Assembly (NCBI GenBank): GCA_015499995.1
Contig: JADNRV010000329.1
Span: 1 to 53,841, forward strand
Source of the DNA: Flammula alnicola
Taxonomy: Eukaryota; Basidiomycota; Agaricomycetes; Agaricales; Strophariaceae
DNA length: 53,841 nucleotides
Direction of reading: 5' to 3'
Part shown: piece by piece, positions 21,430-30,599 of the stretch
Layout of the letters: the number at the start of each line of letters is the position of its first letter
How positions within the stretch are numbered: the stretch's first letter is position 1
Notes under the pieces: model-generated
What the model saw: only the letters and a program-made list of their open reading frames with translations
The model's database searches: none
Told to the model about the DNA's origin: nothing
Program-made: the position numbers and the translations under genes

Positions 21430-24400
21430 GTGTCCTCCGACGATCCCTATACTGTCAACGTGATGTCTACTACCGACAACGCTGTCTCGGAGATTGCAAT
21501 CATCACAGTTAATCATAAGACTGCTCCCGAAGTTTCCGACGGCACCATATCACCTGCTGTGCTGCAGGAGTGGGAAGACCAATGCCGCGCCTTCTTCTCG
21601 AAGCGAAAAATACCCGAGGCCGACGAAGTCCGTGAGATCGTAACTTCCAACTGCTTCAAAAAAGACCGCATAAAGCACTGGATCAAAGTCAACCGAGACA
21701 AACTCTTACAGCCGGACTACAAATTCGACACGCTTCTGGCTTCCTTACGGAAGCTTTTCCTTGTCGCTGACTGGGACCAAGACATCCTGCGTGAAGTCAT
21801 CAATGCAAAGATGCGCAATGACGAAACCTTCCAGATGTACTCGTCCCGTGTTCTCCGAGGCAACAACCTGCTCACTGGGACTGCCTCCTGCCTTGACGAA
21901 GACACGCTGCGCTCCACGATGATTCTGAACCTGTCTAACGCGCTGTCCGACGCAATCAAATTCCTCTCAGACATTGAACGCGCTCACATGAAAACCATTA
22001 AAGAGTTCGAGGAGTGGCTGAACTACGTCGAGCGTATCGACAACGCCCAATGCAACAACAGGCGCCGCCACCTCGAGGAAACTGAGGAGCTGATCAATAA
22101 ACGCCAGCGCACCACCTACGCACCACCCATACCCGTCGCCCAATCCGCACCCATCGCCACAGCTGCGCCTGTCAGCGGTTCCAATGCTGTCTCGACCGGA
22201 TGGAACTCTACGCAGTATACCAATCCCAATGCTCCCAACCCGGGTTGGAACGGCCATGGAAGAGGTGTTCGCGGCCGTGGAGGCTACCCCTATGCCAACC
22301 GCGGCAGACAGCCACCCCCTGCTCAGAACTTTGCGGGACCAAAGCGTGCGCCTACGCTGACCCATGACGAAAAAGCCGTCTTGGACCGCCACGGTGGCTG
22401 CTACAAATGCAGACTTTTCTTTGTCTACCACAATTCTAACGAGTGCATGAACGGCTTTCCCGACGGAAATAACTACCAAGTATGCACCGATGAAATGGCT
22501 CTCGCGCAGGTACTGTCGCCCCCAGTCGCCCTCGTAAATGTTCCTGCGGCCAACCCGCAAATGAACGCCAACGCCTCGTCCTCTACGTCCCGCATCGAAG
22601 ACGTTACAACCCCTCCTCGCTTTGGAGTCAATGCCGTACTGCCTTCCAGCACTTCCTTCGCTCTCGGAAACGGATCGCCTTCTACAGACAGTGACAGTGA
22701 CGACGAGGTAAGTCCGATATCTGTTCCACATTTACTGTGGTCTGCAAACTGTTCCACACCGAATTCCGATTTCCCTATGCGCATTGACACGATGCTTGAC
22801 GACGGTTCTCACATGGTACTTATTAGGCCTGAGACTGTCATTGACCTCGGTCTTACTATCCGCAAACTGAAAACACCGATTACCGCATCACTCGCAATAT
22901 CAAAAGAAGAAGTTCAATTCACAGACTACGTGATACTATCCCTATCGTCTCTAAACAACGCTTGGTCCGCGAAACCTACCTTAGCCGTAATAGCGCCCGG
23001 TCTGTGCACATCGATACTACTAGGGCTACCTTTCACTACACATAATAACATTGTCATTGATTACGCTGAGCGCTCAGCAGTTGACAAGACAACAGATTAT
23101 AATCTCATGGACGAAAATTCCTATAAACGCGTGACTATAAAACTTTCCCCGCAAGCCAAGAGAAAGTATTACCGTGAATGCAGAAAGGTTTTCCAGGCGG
23201 AGCTCAAATGGAAGTGCGCCCAGATTAAGCGCCGGCTGACGGAAGACAATCTTTTCGAAAGCATAAAACCCATAAATGCGGTGACCGCAATTACAAAAAC
23301 CATTGAACAGCTTGCCGCCCGCGAGAAATTGGACAAAATTGAAACACAAATTAAAGACGAGTTCAAGGAGATCTTTGAGCCGATTCCCCATGCAGATTTA
23401 CTGCCAATGACCGAGACAGCGCGCATTCAACTGAAAGAAGCCCATAGGCGAATTGTGACATGCACATACTCTTGCCCTCGACAATTCAGAGACAGCTTCC
23501 AACTGTTAATAAAACAAAGGCTGGAATCTGGCTTCATACAACCATCCACCAGTGAATACATGTCTCCATCTTTCATAATACCTAAGGCGGATCCGAAAGC
23601 GTTGCCCCGCTGGATTTGCGACTACCGCCAACTAAATGATAACACTGTCCCGGACAACTTTCCCCTGCCAAAAATCGATGATATTCTACAGGAGTGCGCG
23701 AAAGGAAAGATCTGGGCGAAAATCGACATGACCGACAGTTTTTTCCAGACGAGAATGCACCCTGATGACATAAAGTACACTGTGGTGACCACACCTTACA
23801 GTGGTTTTGAATGGGTGGTAATGTCCATGGGATTTAGAAATGCACCGGCAATTCATCAGCGGCGAGTCACCAATGCGCTGCGCAATCTCATCAGGAAAAT
23901 CTGCCACATATACCTTGACAACATCATCATATGGTCCCAAGACATAGAAGAGCACATCCGCAATGTCAAAACCGTTCTAAACGCGCTGAAAGATGCTAAG
24001 CTTTATATAAACAAAAAAAAGACACACCTGTTTTGTTACGAACTGGACTTCTTGGGACACAAAATCTCTCAAAGAGGAATAGAAGCCGATGGTTCGAAGG
24101 TCGACCGCATACTACAGTGGCCGAGACCTAAGTCTGCTTCTGATGTCCGCCGCTTCCTCGGGTTAGTGCGTTACCTCAACGCATTTCTACCAAAGCTCGC
24201 TGCGCAAACCGAAATACTGAACAAATTGACGACGAAGCCTTGTGAGAAGCTTTTTCCCCCTTGGACGCAAACTCACCAAGATGCTTTCCAAGCCATCAAA
24301 GACATTGTGGTATCTCGTGAATGCCTCACGGTAATTGACCACAACGACAAAGACAACAAGATATTCCTAACTACTGACGCAAGCAACACCGTTTCCGGAG

Positions 24401-25752
24401 CAGTCCTGTCTTTCGGACCATCATGGGAGAAAGCGCGACCTGTCGCTTTCGATTCCATGACATTCAAAGCCGCGGAACTTAACTATCCTGTCCATAAAAA
24501 GAAACTGCTCACGATCATGCGTGCCTTACGCCGTTGGAAAGTCGACCTGTACGGCTCTGGCTCTGAATTCTTCGTGTACACAGACCACAAGACACTCCTT
24601 AACTTTAATACACAAAAGGACTTGTCGCGCAGACAAGCTAGATGGATGGAAGAGCTTTCAATATATAATTGCAAATTCGTTTATGTACAGGGTAAAGATA
24701 ACAGCGTCGCCGACGCACTGTCGCGATACCCACATAGCTCAATGGATGCTGAGAAAGTTGCCAAGCACCCATACCGATACAGTGCAGATGAAGAACCTGC
24801 CCCGATTGCAATGGTGCACACAGCGCCCATAATGAATTGCGTCGCGGCCTTGACAGCGGCGGACAATGGAAGAGTAACAAAAACTGAAATAACTATTGAC
24901 AAAGAAGTGATAGAGAAAATGAAGGCTGGCTATGCAACCGATAAATGGTGTCGCAAGCTCATCTCTGCCTCAAGAGGCATGCCAAACGTAACTGTCCGAA
25001 ACGGACTCTGGTTCGTTGGCGAGCGCCTAATTGTTCCAGGCAGCTGCGGAATACGCGAGTATATCTTCAACGTCGCCCATGATATACTGGGCCATTTCAG
25101 CTTCGCTAAAACTTACGAATCCTTACGAGACTCATATTTCTGGCTGAATATGCGGAAAGACCTCGAAGATGGGTACATTCCTTCTTGTGTCGACTGCCAG
25201 AGAAATAAGAACTCCACGACAAGACCCACTGGGCCCTTACATCCGCTCCCGGTGCCTGATGAGCGTTGCGAGTCCATAGCGATGGATTTCATTGGCCCGT
25301 TGCCGATGGACGACGGTTGCGACTCGATTCTTACTATTAGCTGTAGACTGGGATCTGAGTACCGCGTCGTTGGGACTACGACTACCCTCACCGCGGAAGA
25401 ATTCGCGGTCCTTTTCTTCGACAACTGGTATTGTGAGAATGGTCTTCCAAAAGAGATCTTCTGCGACAGGGACAAGTTGTTCATGTCGAAATTCTGGCGG
25501 CACCTATTGCTACTCGTAGGCATTAAAGCTAAAGTTTCCACTAGTTATCACCCCCAGACCGACGGCGCCAGCGAGCGCACTAACAAAACTGTAAACCAGA
25601 CCCTACGTTTCCATGTGGAACGTAACCAAAAAGGCTGGAAACGAGCACTTCCCATCATGCGTTTCCAAATAATGAGCACACTTAACCACTCAACCGGCTA
25701 CACACCCTTTCAATTGTGCCTCGGTCGCTCACCGCGAGTACTGCCCCCCTAG
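21430..25752 (+). CDS. Retrotransposon Gag-Pol polyprotein, inactive and frameshifted
   Basis: One open frame of 1440 residues. Gag occupies about the first 310, followed by a knuckle-like CYKCRLFFVYHNSNEC near residue 323. A retropepsin-like motif (DTMLDDGSH) lies near 452. RT runs from about 715 to 890 (WICDYRQLND, KIDMTDSFFQ); its catalytic box reads YLDN at 828-831 where the family has YxDD. In RNase H the segment PVHKKKLL (1020-1027) replaces the usual PVHEKELL, so the conserved Glu is Lys. The integrase has an H-H-C-C finger (HDILGH...CVDCQ) and a DDE core ending YHPQTDGASERTNK. The frame stops at 25752 within the run CTGCCCCCCTAG; the next frame carries the remaining C terminus. It is therefore expected to be non-autonomous. 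Confidence 0.9.
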   Translation: MSSDDPYTVNVMSTTDNAVSEIAIITVNHKTAPEVSDGTISPAVLQEWEDQCRAFFSKRKIPEADEVREIVTSNCFKKDRIKHWIKVNRDKLLQPDYKFDTLLASLRKLFLVADWDQDILREVINAKMRNDETFQMYSSRVLRGNNLLTGTASCLDEDTLRSTMILNLSNALSDAIKFLSDIERAHMKTIKEFEEWLNYVERIDNAQCNNRRRHLEETEELINKRQRTTYAPPIPVAQSAPIATAAPVSGSNAVSTGWNSTQYTNPNAPNPGWNGHGRGVRGRGGYPYANRGRQPPPAQNFAGPKRAPTLTHDEKAVLDRHGGCYKCRLFFVYHNSNECMNGFPDGNNYQVCTDEMALAQVLSPPVALVNVPAANPQMNANASSSTSRIEDVTTPPRFGVNAVLPSSTSFALGNGSPSTDSDSDDEVSPISVPHLLWSANCSTPNSDFPMRIDTMLDDGSHMVLIRPETVIDLGLTIRKLKTPITASLAISKEEVQFTDYVILSLSSLNNAWSAKPTLAVIAPGLCTSILLGLPFTTHNNIVIDYAERSAVDKTTDYNLMDENSYKRVTIKLSPQAKRKYYRECRKVFQAELKWKCAQIKRRLTEDNLFESIKPINAVTAITKTIEQLAAREKLDKIETQIKDEFKEIFEPIPHADLLPMTETARIQLKEAHRRIVTCTYSCPRQFRDSFQLLIKQRLESGFIQPSTSEYMSPSFIIPKADPKALPRWICDYRQLNDNTVPDNFPLPKIDDILQECAKGKIWAKIDMTDSFFQTRMHPDDIKYTVVTTPYSGFEWVVMSMGFRNAPAIHQRRVTNALRNLIRKICHIYLDNIIIWSQDIEEHIRNVKTVLNALKDAKLYINKKKTHLFCYELDFLGHKISQRGIEADGSKVDRILQWPRPKSASDVRRFLGLVRYLNAFLPKLAAQTEILNKLTTKPCEKLFPPWTQTHQDAFQAIKDIVVSRECLTVIDHNDKDNKIFLTTDASNTVSGAVLSFGPSWEKARPVAFDSMTFKAAELNYPVHKKKLLTIMRALRRWKVDLYGSGSEFFVYTDHKTLLNFNTQKDLSRRQARWMEELSIYNCKFVYVQGKDNSVADALSRYPHSSMDAEKVAKHPYRYSADEEPAPIAMVHTAPIMNCVAALTAADNGRVTKTEITIDKEVIEKMKAGYATDKWCRKLISASRGMPNVTVRNGLWFVGERLIVPGSCGIREYIFNVAHDILGHFSFAKTYESLRDSYFWLNMRKDLEDGYIPSCVDCQRNKNSTTRPTGPLHPLPVPDERCESIAMDFIGPLPMDDGCDSILTISCRLGSEYRVVGTTTTLTAEEFAVLFFDNWYCENGLPKEIFCDRDKLFMSKFWRHLLLLVGIKAKVSTSYHPQTDGASERTNKTVNQTLRFHVERNQKGWKRALPIMRFQIMSTLNHSTGYTPFQLCLGRSPRVLPP

Positions 25753-26363
25753 TTGACATGCCCGCGAGACCCTCCGCTGAATACCTTTCCGCTCGCGAGG
25801 TCATCGACAGAATTGCTCTCGACGTCGCGGACGCCAAAGATAATCTAATGGTGGCTAAAATATCCCAGGCTTATCATGCTAATAAGACACGCAGCACTGA
25901 CCCCCCGTACAAAATCGGGGACAAGGTCATGTTAAGCACCTTAAACCGCAGAAAGCACCGCAATGGCGATGGCGAACGTCGAGTCGCTAAATTTATGCCA
26001 CGTTTCGATGGGCCGTATGAAATTACGGATACTAACAATGCTGCCTCTACTGTCACACTCGAGATACCTAACGCACCAAACATTTTCCCCACCTTTCACA
26101 CATCCCTCATTAAACCGTTTGTGCAAAACGATCCTTCCAAATTCCCAGCGCGAACTATCGAGGCACCAGGTCCGATTATGGTCAACGGGGAATTGGAGTA
26201 TTTCGTGCACAAAATTGTCGACCACAGAAAAATAGGTAGGGGCTATCAATACCTCGTACGATGGGTCGGTGAGGGCCCCGAAGGCGATCGTTGGATCGCC
26301 GGCAGAGACTTAGAAGACAATGAGGCGTTAGACAGCTACTGGGCCGTTCTTTCGCGTACGTAG
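25753..26363 (+). pseudogene. Integrase C terminus and chromodomain in shifted frame
   Basis: The continuation of the polyprotein in another frame, open from 25716 to 26363. It encodes the integrase C-terminal module (YKIGDKVMLSTLNRR, FMPRFDGPYEI, FHTSLIKPF) and a chromodomain-like end (YLVRWVGEGPEGDRWI) ending near 26363. A one-base loss in the C run at 25743-25748 would explain the separation from the main frame. Chromodomains in such elements are thought to guide integration to heterochromatin. Confidence 0.85.
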
Positions 26364-26541
26364 TCTTCATTCCTCATGCCTGCGGTAGCTTTTCCCCACG
26401 GGGTTTTTGATGCACCCGTGCACGGATTTACTTACTCTTCTCCCACTAATCTCATCTCACTCCCTTTCCATTTTTATTTTTTATTTTTTATTTTTTGCGC
26501 TACTTTACACTACACACATAATTTTTCAGGGCGGGGGAGGG

Positions 26542-28894
26542 TGTAAGGCTGTCGCCTCACCCTGTTTGGCTCTGTTAGAGAATCGCCCTATATAAGGCGA
26601 TTCTCTCGGTTTTCCGTTTCTCTCTCTCTTTTCTCTGTACTTGTCGCTACGCTCCAAATACCACATCAGGAAAATGTCCGGTTCGTCTTTGGGCGTCTCT
26701 GGCATCTTTGCAAAGACGTAGAGACGCCAAAGATGTCAAAGACGAGCGTCTTTGGATATCAAGGTACAGTCTCCGAAAGATGGCAGCCCATCTTTCAAAG
26801 ACAACTTTCATCTTTCAGGGATGTATAGGTGTCTCTGTAAAGCACGTCTTTGGCATCTTTGCTCTGGTTAAGCAGCCATCTCAGGCAAATTAAAATAAGC
26901 TTATTTTCACTTTTCGAACAATGCTAGAGCAGAATGACTTCTATTATGCAGTAGTACTAAGTAGAAAGTAATATTACAATGCTACAGGCTACTGTAGAGA
27001 AAGCCCGGGCATAATCCTTTAAAAAAGGAATAGCCTCATCGCTTACCTTACGGTGGCACCACACTGTGCCGATGGAGACTCCAAACACATCTGGCATACA
27101 TAGCCTTTGAACGCGGGACGCCAGCGACGGATATTCATTTGCAATGATTCTGGTAGTCGACAGCGTGCTATTTCGATTGTTATAATCGGTCCTTACAACC
27201 ACAATCATTGGCCACACACCTGGAAGATTGATAGCGGTCATGACAGCAGACGGCCTACAAGACTGAAGAAACACTTCGCCCGCCGAGGCCAGTGATGATC
27301 TGTAATCAGGTGTTGAGTATTTTGCAGACAGGTTTGCGGGTACGTACTACGTGTATTGTCTTCGTGGGTCACATCCTTCACAAGTCGAGGCTGCGGAAAA
27401 TCTAAAATTGAGTGTTAAACATTGTGGAGAGGGACAGGGATGGGTTCGGGGTACATACTCATTCAGTCTTATCATGGCGCATGCCCACGGCATCTGTCTT
27501 TGTCCAGAGAGGTTGGATCTCCTGCAAGACGAGGTCAGCGGTGACGAAAAAGAGTTGTGTGATTTACCCATTTGTACCTCCCTTCGTCATCATCAGGGTT
27601 AGCCTGTCTCGTCCTGCGTCTGGCTAGTTGGGGTCGCTGTTTTGTTCTCGGAGCGCACAGATAGAAGGGGTCGTTAGGACACGATATACCTATCGTTGCC
27701 GTAAGCTGGATACAGTGAATAGAAGTGAATGACTTACCAGAGCCTCAAAATGTCGATAGCTGGTGAACTTAGCAGCGGTTTTGCGGCGTGGGCTGAAAAC
27801 ATGCATACCTCTGGGGATGTGTGACGATCTCTAGGAATTGGGGAATACGGCGCTGCAGGGAGAGCATTAGACAGCGTGAAAGCTCATCTCAGACCTGGAC
27901 TGATGCAATCGTGTTGGCCCGCACTATATGAGACGACAATCAGAGCGGTGAGGTGGGATAGGATCAAGTAGGAGTGTGCGACGGCTCACCGAGCGCTCAC
28001 CAGTGACACGCCGACAAGTAAGGCAGCCTCGGGTGTCCACGTCTGACCAGGAATCGAGATGCAAACCGGAGAGCGATACAGGTGGTGGTCAAGGGAAGTG
28101 AAGATCAACGGGTTCAAGTTGAAGTTCAACCACGATCAACAGAGTCACGTGCATCGGAGTTTGAACTGACTTGTCGTCAAAATGCAAAGAGTCTTGAAAG
28201 ACTCATTTCCATGCTCAACGTTCAATGGGTTCTCCACTGCGGCCTCGTCTTCGACTTTTGTGAACACCCTGCAGAGGACGCGGCCTTCAGTCACCCATGA
28301 ACAGCATACGCTGTTGGTGAATGCTCGGCACGTTGAATTTTGGATCCGCTACCACGTCCCAAACCCACCCAAACTCAACGATAACATTCCAGATGGTCAC
28401 TGTAGTGTCACTTGTTGTGTGCATAATATTTTATTGTAGTCTTCAAGCCAGGTTACCTGTCTGATGCTTGCCACCTGCTCGCAGTTAGTTCTACCCTGAA
28501 ATTCGTGTTACTGAATGAATAAAAAGTTTAGTTGTAGCCTATTCTTAGTGTACTTAATAGGCTACATGATTTTAGATTTGCTCGGTGTCCCAGGTCGACA
28601 TTCAATAACTCAAAGATGCCAAAGAAATTCTTACTCTGAAGACAGTTGAAATTTAGTAAAGATATCAAGACATATTTTCCAAAGACAAAGACGGGATACT
28701 GAAGACAGAGACTGACCAAAGACATACCGAAGACCAAAAATTTAAGCAAAGACATTGAAGATCCAGGTGACAAAGACAAAGACGCCAAAGACAAATTGGA
28801 CGTTTTCCTGATGCACGCGTTGGTTCTTTTCTGTTTCGTGAGCTTCGTGAGTCTTCGCTCTGGTGTTTTCCGTCCTTCATCGGACGGCTTTTCA
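26542..28894 (+). repeat. 3' LTR, interrupted by a nested element
   Basis: The LTR is split into 26542-26663 and 28816-28894 (122 + 79 = 201 bp, equal to the 5' LTR). The break carries a 2-bp CA duplication around the nested element at 26664-28813. Confidence 0.93.
26664..28813. mobile_element. Nested terminal-inverted-repeat DNA element, non-autonomous
   Basis: The element of 2150 bp lies inside the 3' LTR. Its ends are CATCAGGAAAATGTCC... and the inverted CATCAGGAAAACGTCC..., 25 of 29 bases alike, with a 2-bp CA target duplication. Both ends carry many copies of CGTCTTTG/CAAAGACG-like subterminal motifs (about 26690-26870 and 28610-28800). No transposase was recognised. Small open frames inside (for example 26957-27274 on the minus strand) have no clear motif. 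Such clustered subterminal motifs are typical transposase binding sites in CACTA-like and related superfamilies, but the superfamily is not determined. Confidence 0.85.
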
Positions 28895-29558
28895 CCAGCA
28901 GCCCAAAATTTTGGGCTTGGGCTCCTGAAGTGGTGTTTGGAACAAATTGAGGTGCATTTGGCTGTCCGAATATGTTCATCCTGTAGTTGAACGTAACGAC
29001 AGTGATATCGTCGTTTGCTTCGACGAATTGGCGGCCGATGTACGCTGCAAAGTTACTCTGAAAAGTAACCACAATTAATGAAGATGATATAAAGGAAGAG
29101 AAGGGCGAACGCACGGTCCCGAACTGGAACGACCCGCCGTAGATCCAAAGTAGCACTGCCGTCCCTTGTTTCCTGTCTACACTTGGCGCCCATATATTTA
29201 CACTCAAACAATCGTCACCTTCGACCAAAGGTTGGCCGTTTGCCCCCGCGGTTCCAGCTCCACTCAACTTCAAGAATTCGGTATGTGTTGCATCTAGTGT
29301 CTCTACACATGATTGACCGAACGCGGTTGCGCTGAATGTCCCTGAGCGAACTGGTGGAGGAGATGGGGGAGTCCAATGGGCAGCTTGGGCATATGGGATG
29401 CCGAGGAATTGACGGACCGTTGGGGAGACAAGGGTGCCCGTTACGGCGCCTTGTGAGGTGGAGATTGTCAGGCCGGTGCTCGCTCTCTCGGAGAGAGGCG
29501 TAGCCAAAGTAGATGATATAAGAAGGGCGATGAGGGAGAGCAAGGCAAGTGGAGCCAT
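28895..29558 (-). pseudogene. Type-B carboxylesterase, 5' part (split by retrotransposon)
   Basis: N-terminal part of the esterase. Exon 1 is 29115..29558 and starts with a signal peptide (MAPLALLSLIALLISSTLA), followed by QFLGIPYAQ and the family signature EGDDCLSVNIWAP, then LLWIYGGSFQFGT with the oxyanion-type GGSF. Exon 2 starts at 29057 (NFAAYIGRQFVE) and ends at the insertion point after QNFGLL. The last five bases before the element (CCAGC on the plus strand, 28895-28899) are repeated at 20441-20445. An upstream in-frame extension to 29624 is open but starts ahead of the signal peptide and is less likely. Confidence 0.87.
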
Positions 29559-30599
29559 TATTAACGGATCGATTACCTCCAACTTGAATCGGACCTCAGG
29601 CGCGAAGTTGTTCTGGGGTGTCAAGGACTACCTTTCACGTTTGTGCCCCTTTTAATGGTACCAGTCTTGCGGCAGGGAAAAAATGTGACAGTTTTAAAAT
29701 TCGTCCTAACCATACGAAGTGCGAACTGAAGAACTCACGAAGCATCCTGCTTCGTGTGGGCAAGCGAGCTATAAGTTCTCGCCCATGATATTAGTATATT
29801 TTAGACACATCCACATGTGAACATGGCACCCGTCGATGTCACCATCGCGCGGCTTCCCATTTGGAAGCATGTCGTTGGACAGCCGTGGTAGGCTGCATTT
29901 TAATATTTCCCCACACCACGAGACATGTCAATGTTACTGTATGTTGCAATTATGGGAGGGTATCCGTGATCACGGAGAAACGATCCTTGAATAAGGCAAT
30001 ATCATATTATTCGAGCCAACTTTGGCGGAGAACGTCATAATGAGATTCACAGCTGTGCCACATACATGGTCAAAGTCGACCATCAAGTGACAAGAATAGC
30101 CTCGTCTGCTCAAGTCACTGACGCCAGAATGATTGACAGACTTAAATACTCCTTTCTCAGAACTTGCAAGTTGCTATATTTGTAGTCCGCTTGAAATAAA
30201 TTTTGGCGCGTCGAGCCTATCTAGGCCTAAGTATGCCAACTGGGTCTTTCTTGCTCTGTCTTTTTGTAAAGTGTTAATATTTCAAAGTTTCAATCTTGGT
30301 TGTGATGATTGCCATGAAGGCATAAGTAAACCGGCACCGGCGGACATATCCGGTCTTGTCTCGGTTTTGTGCACAAATCAAGTTCCGAAACAAGGCCTCC
30401 GGCCGAGGCTTGGTGACATAACGGCGCAGTTCAACGTTCTGCCATCAAGCGCTCTTGTCTCTTGCCCACGAGGTGTCCACTCTACATCGCCGAGCTCGCG
30501 AACCCAGTTTGCAAGAGCTTTCTTTGGGAGCTGAGCGCCTTAAAGTTATAGTAACTGGAGACAAAAACCGACCAACTCCTCTGAATCTTTTGATCGAAG
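29559..30599. other. Intergenic region between esterase and P450 gene
   Basis: About 1 kb upstream of both the disrupted esterase (-) and the first P450 (+), so it holds both promoters. Open frames at 30133-30534 and 30455-30805 overlap the P450 start region in other frames and look like chance frames. No repeats were recognised. Confidence 0.5.

Larger units (their letters stand above)
20446..28894 (+). mobile_element. Chromodomain Ty3/gypsy LTR retrotransposon inserted in esterase
   Basis: The element spans 8449 bp including a later nested insertion of 2150 bp, so the retroelement alone is about 6.3 kb. It has 201-bp LTRs beginning TGTAAGG and ending TTTTCA, flanked by the 5-bp duplication CCAGC (20441-20445 and 28895-28899). 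A polypurine tract (AGGGCGGGGGAGGG, 26528-26541) precedes the 3' LTR. The order gag, protease, RT, RNase H, integrase, chromodomain marks it as Ty3/gypsy (chromovirus). It lies in the opposite orientation to the esterase. One base differs between the LTRs, which suggests a recent insertion. Confidence 0.95.

Noticed and set aside
28665..28894. Extension of the esterase frame into the LTR and nested element
   Set aside because: The open frame is accidental; the true esterase sequence ends at the target duplication at 28895.
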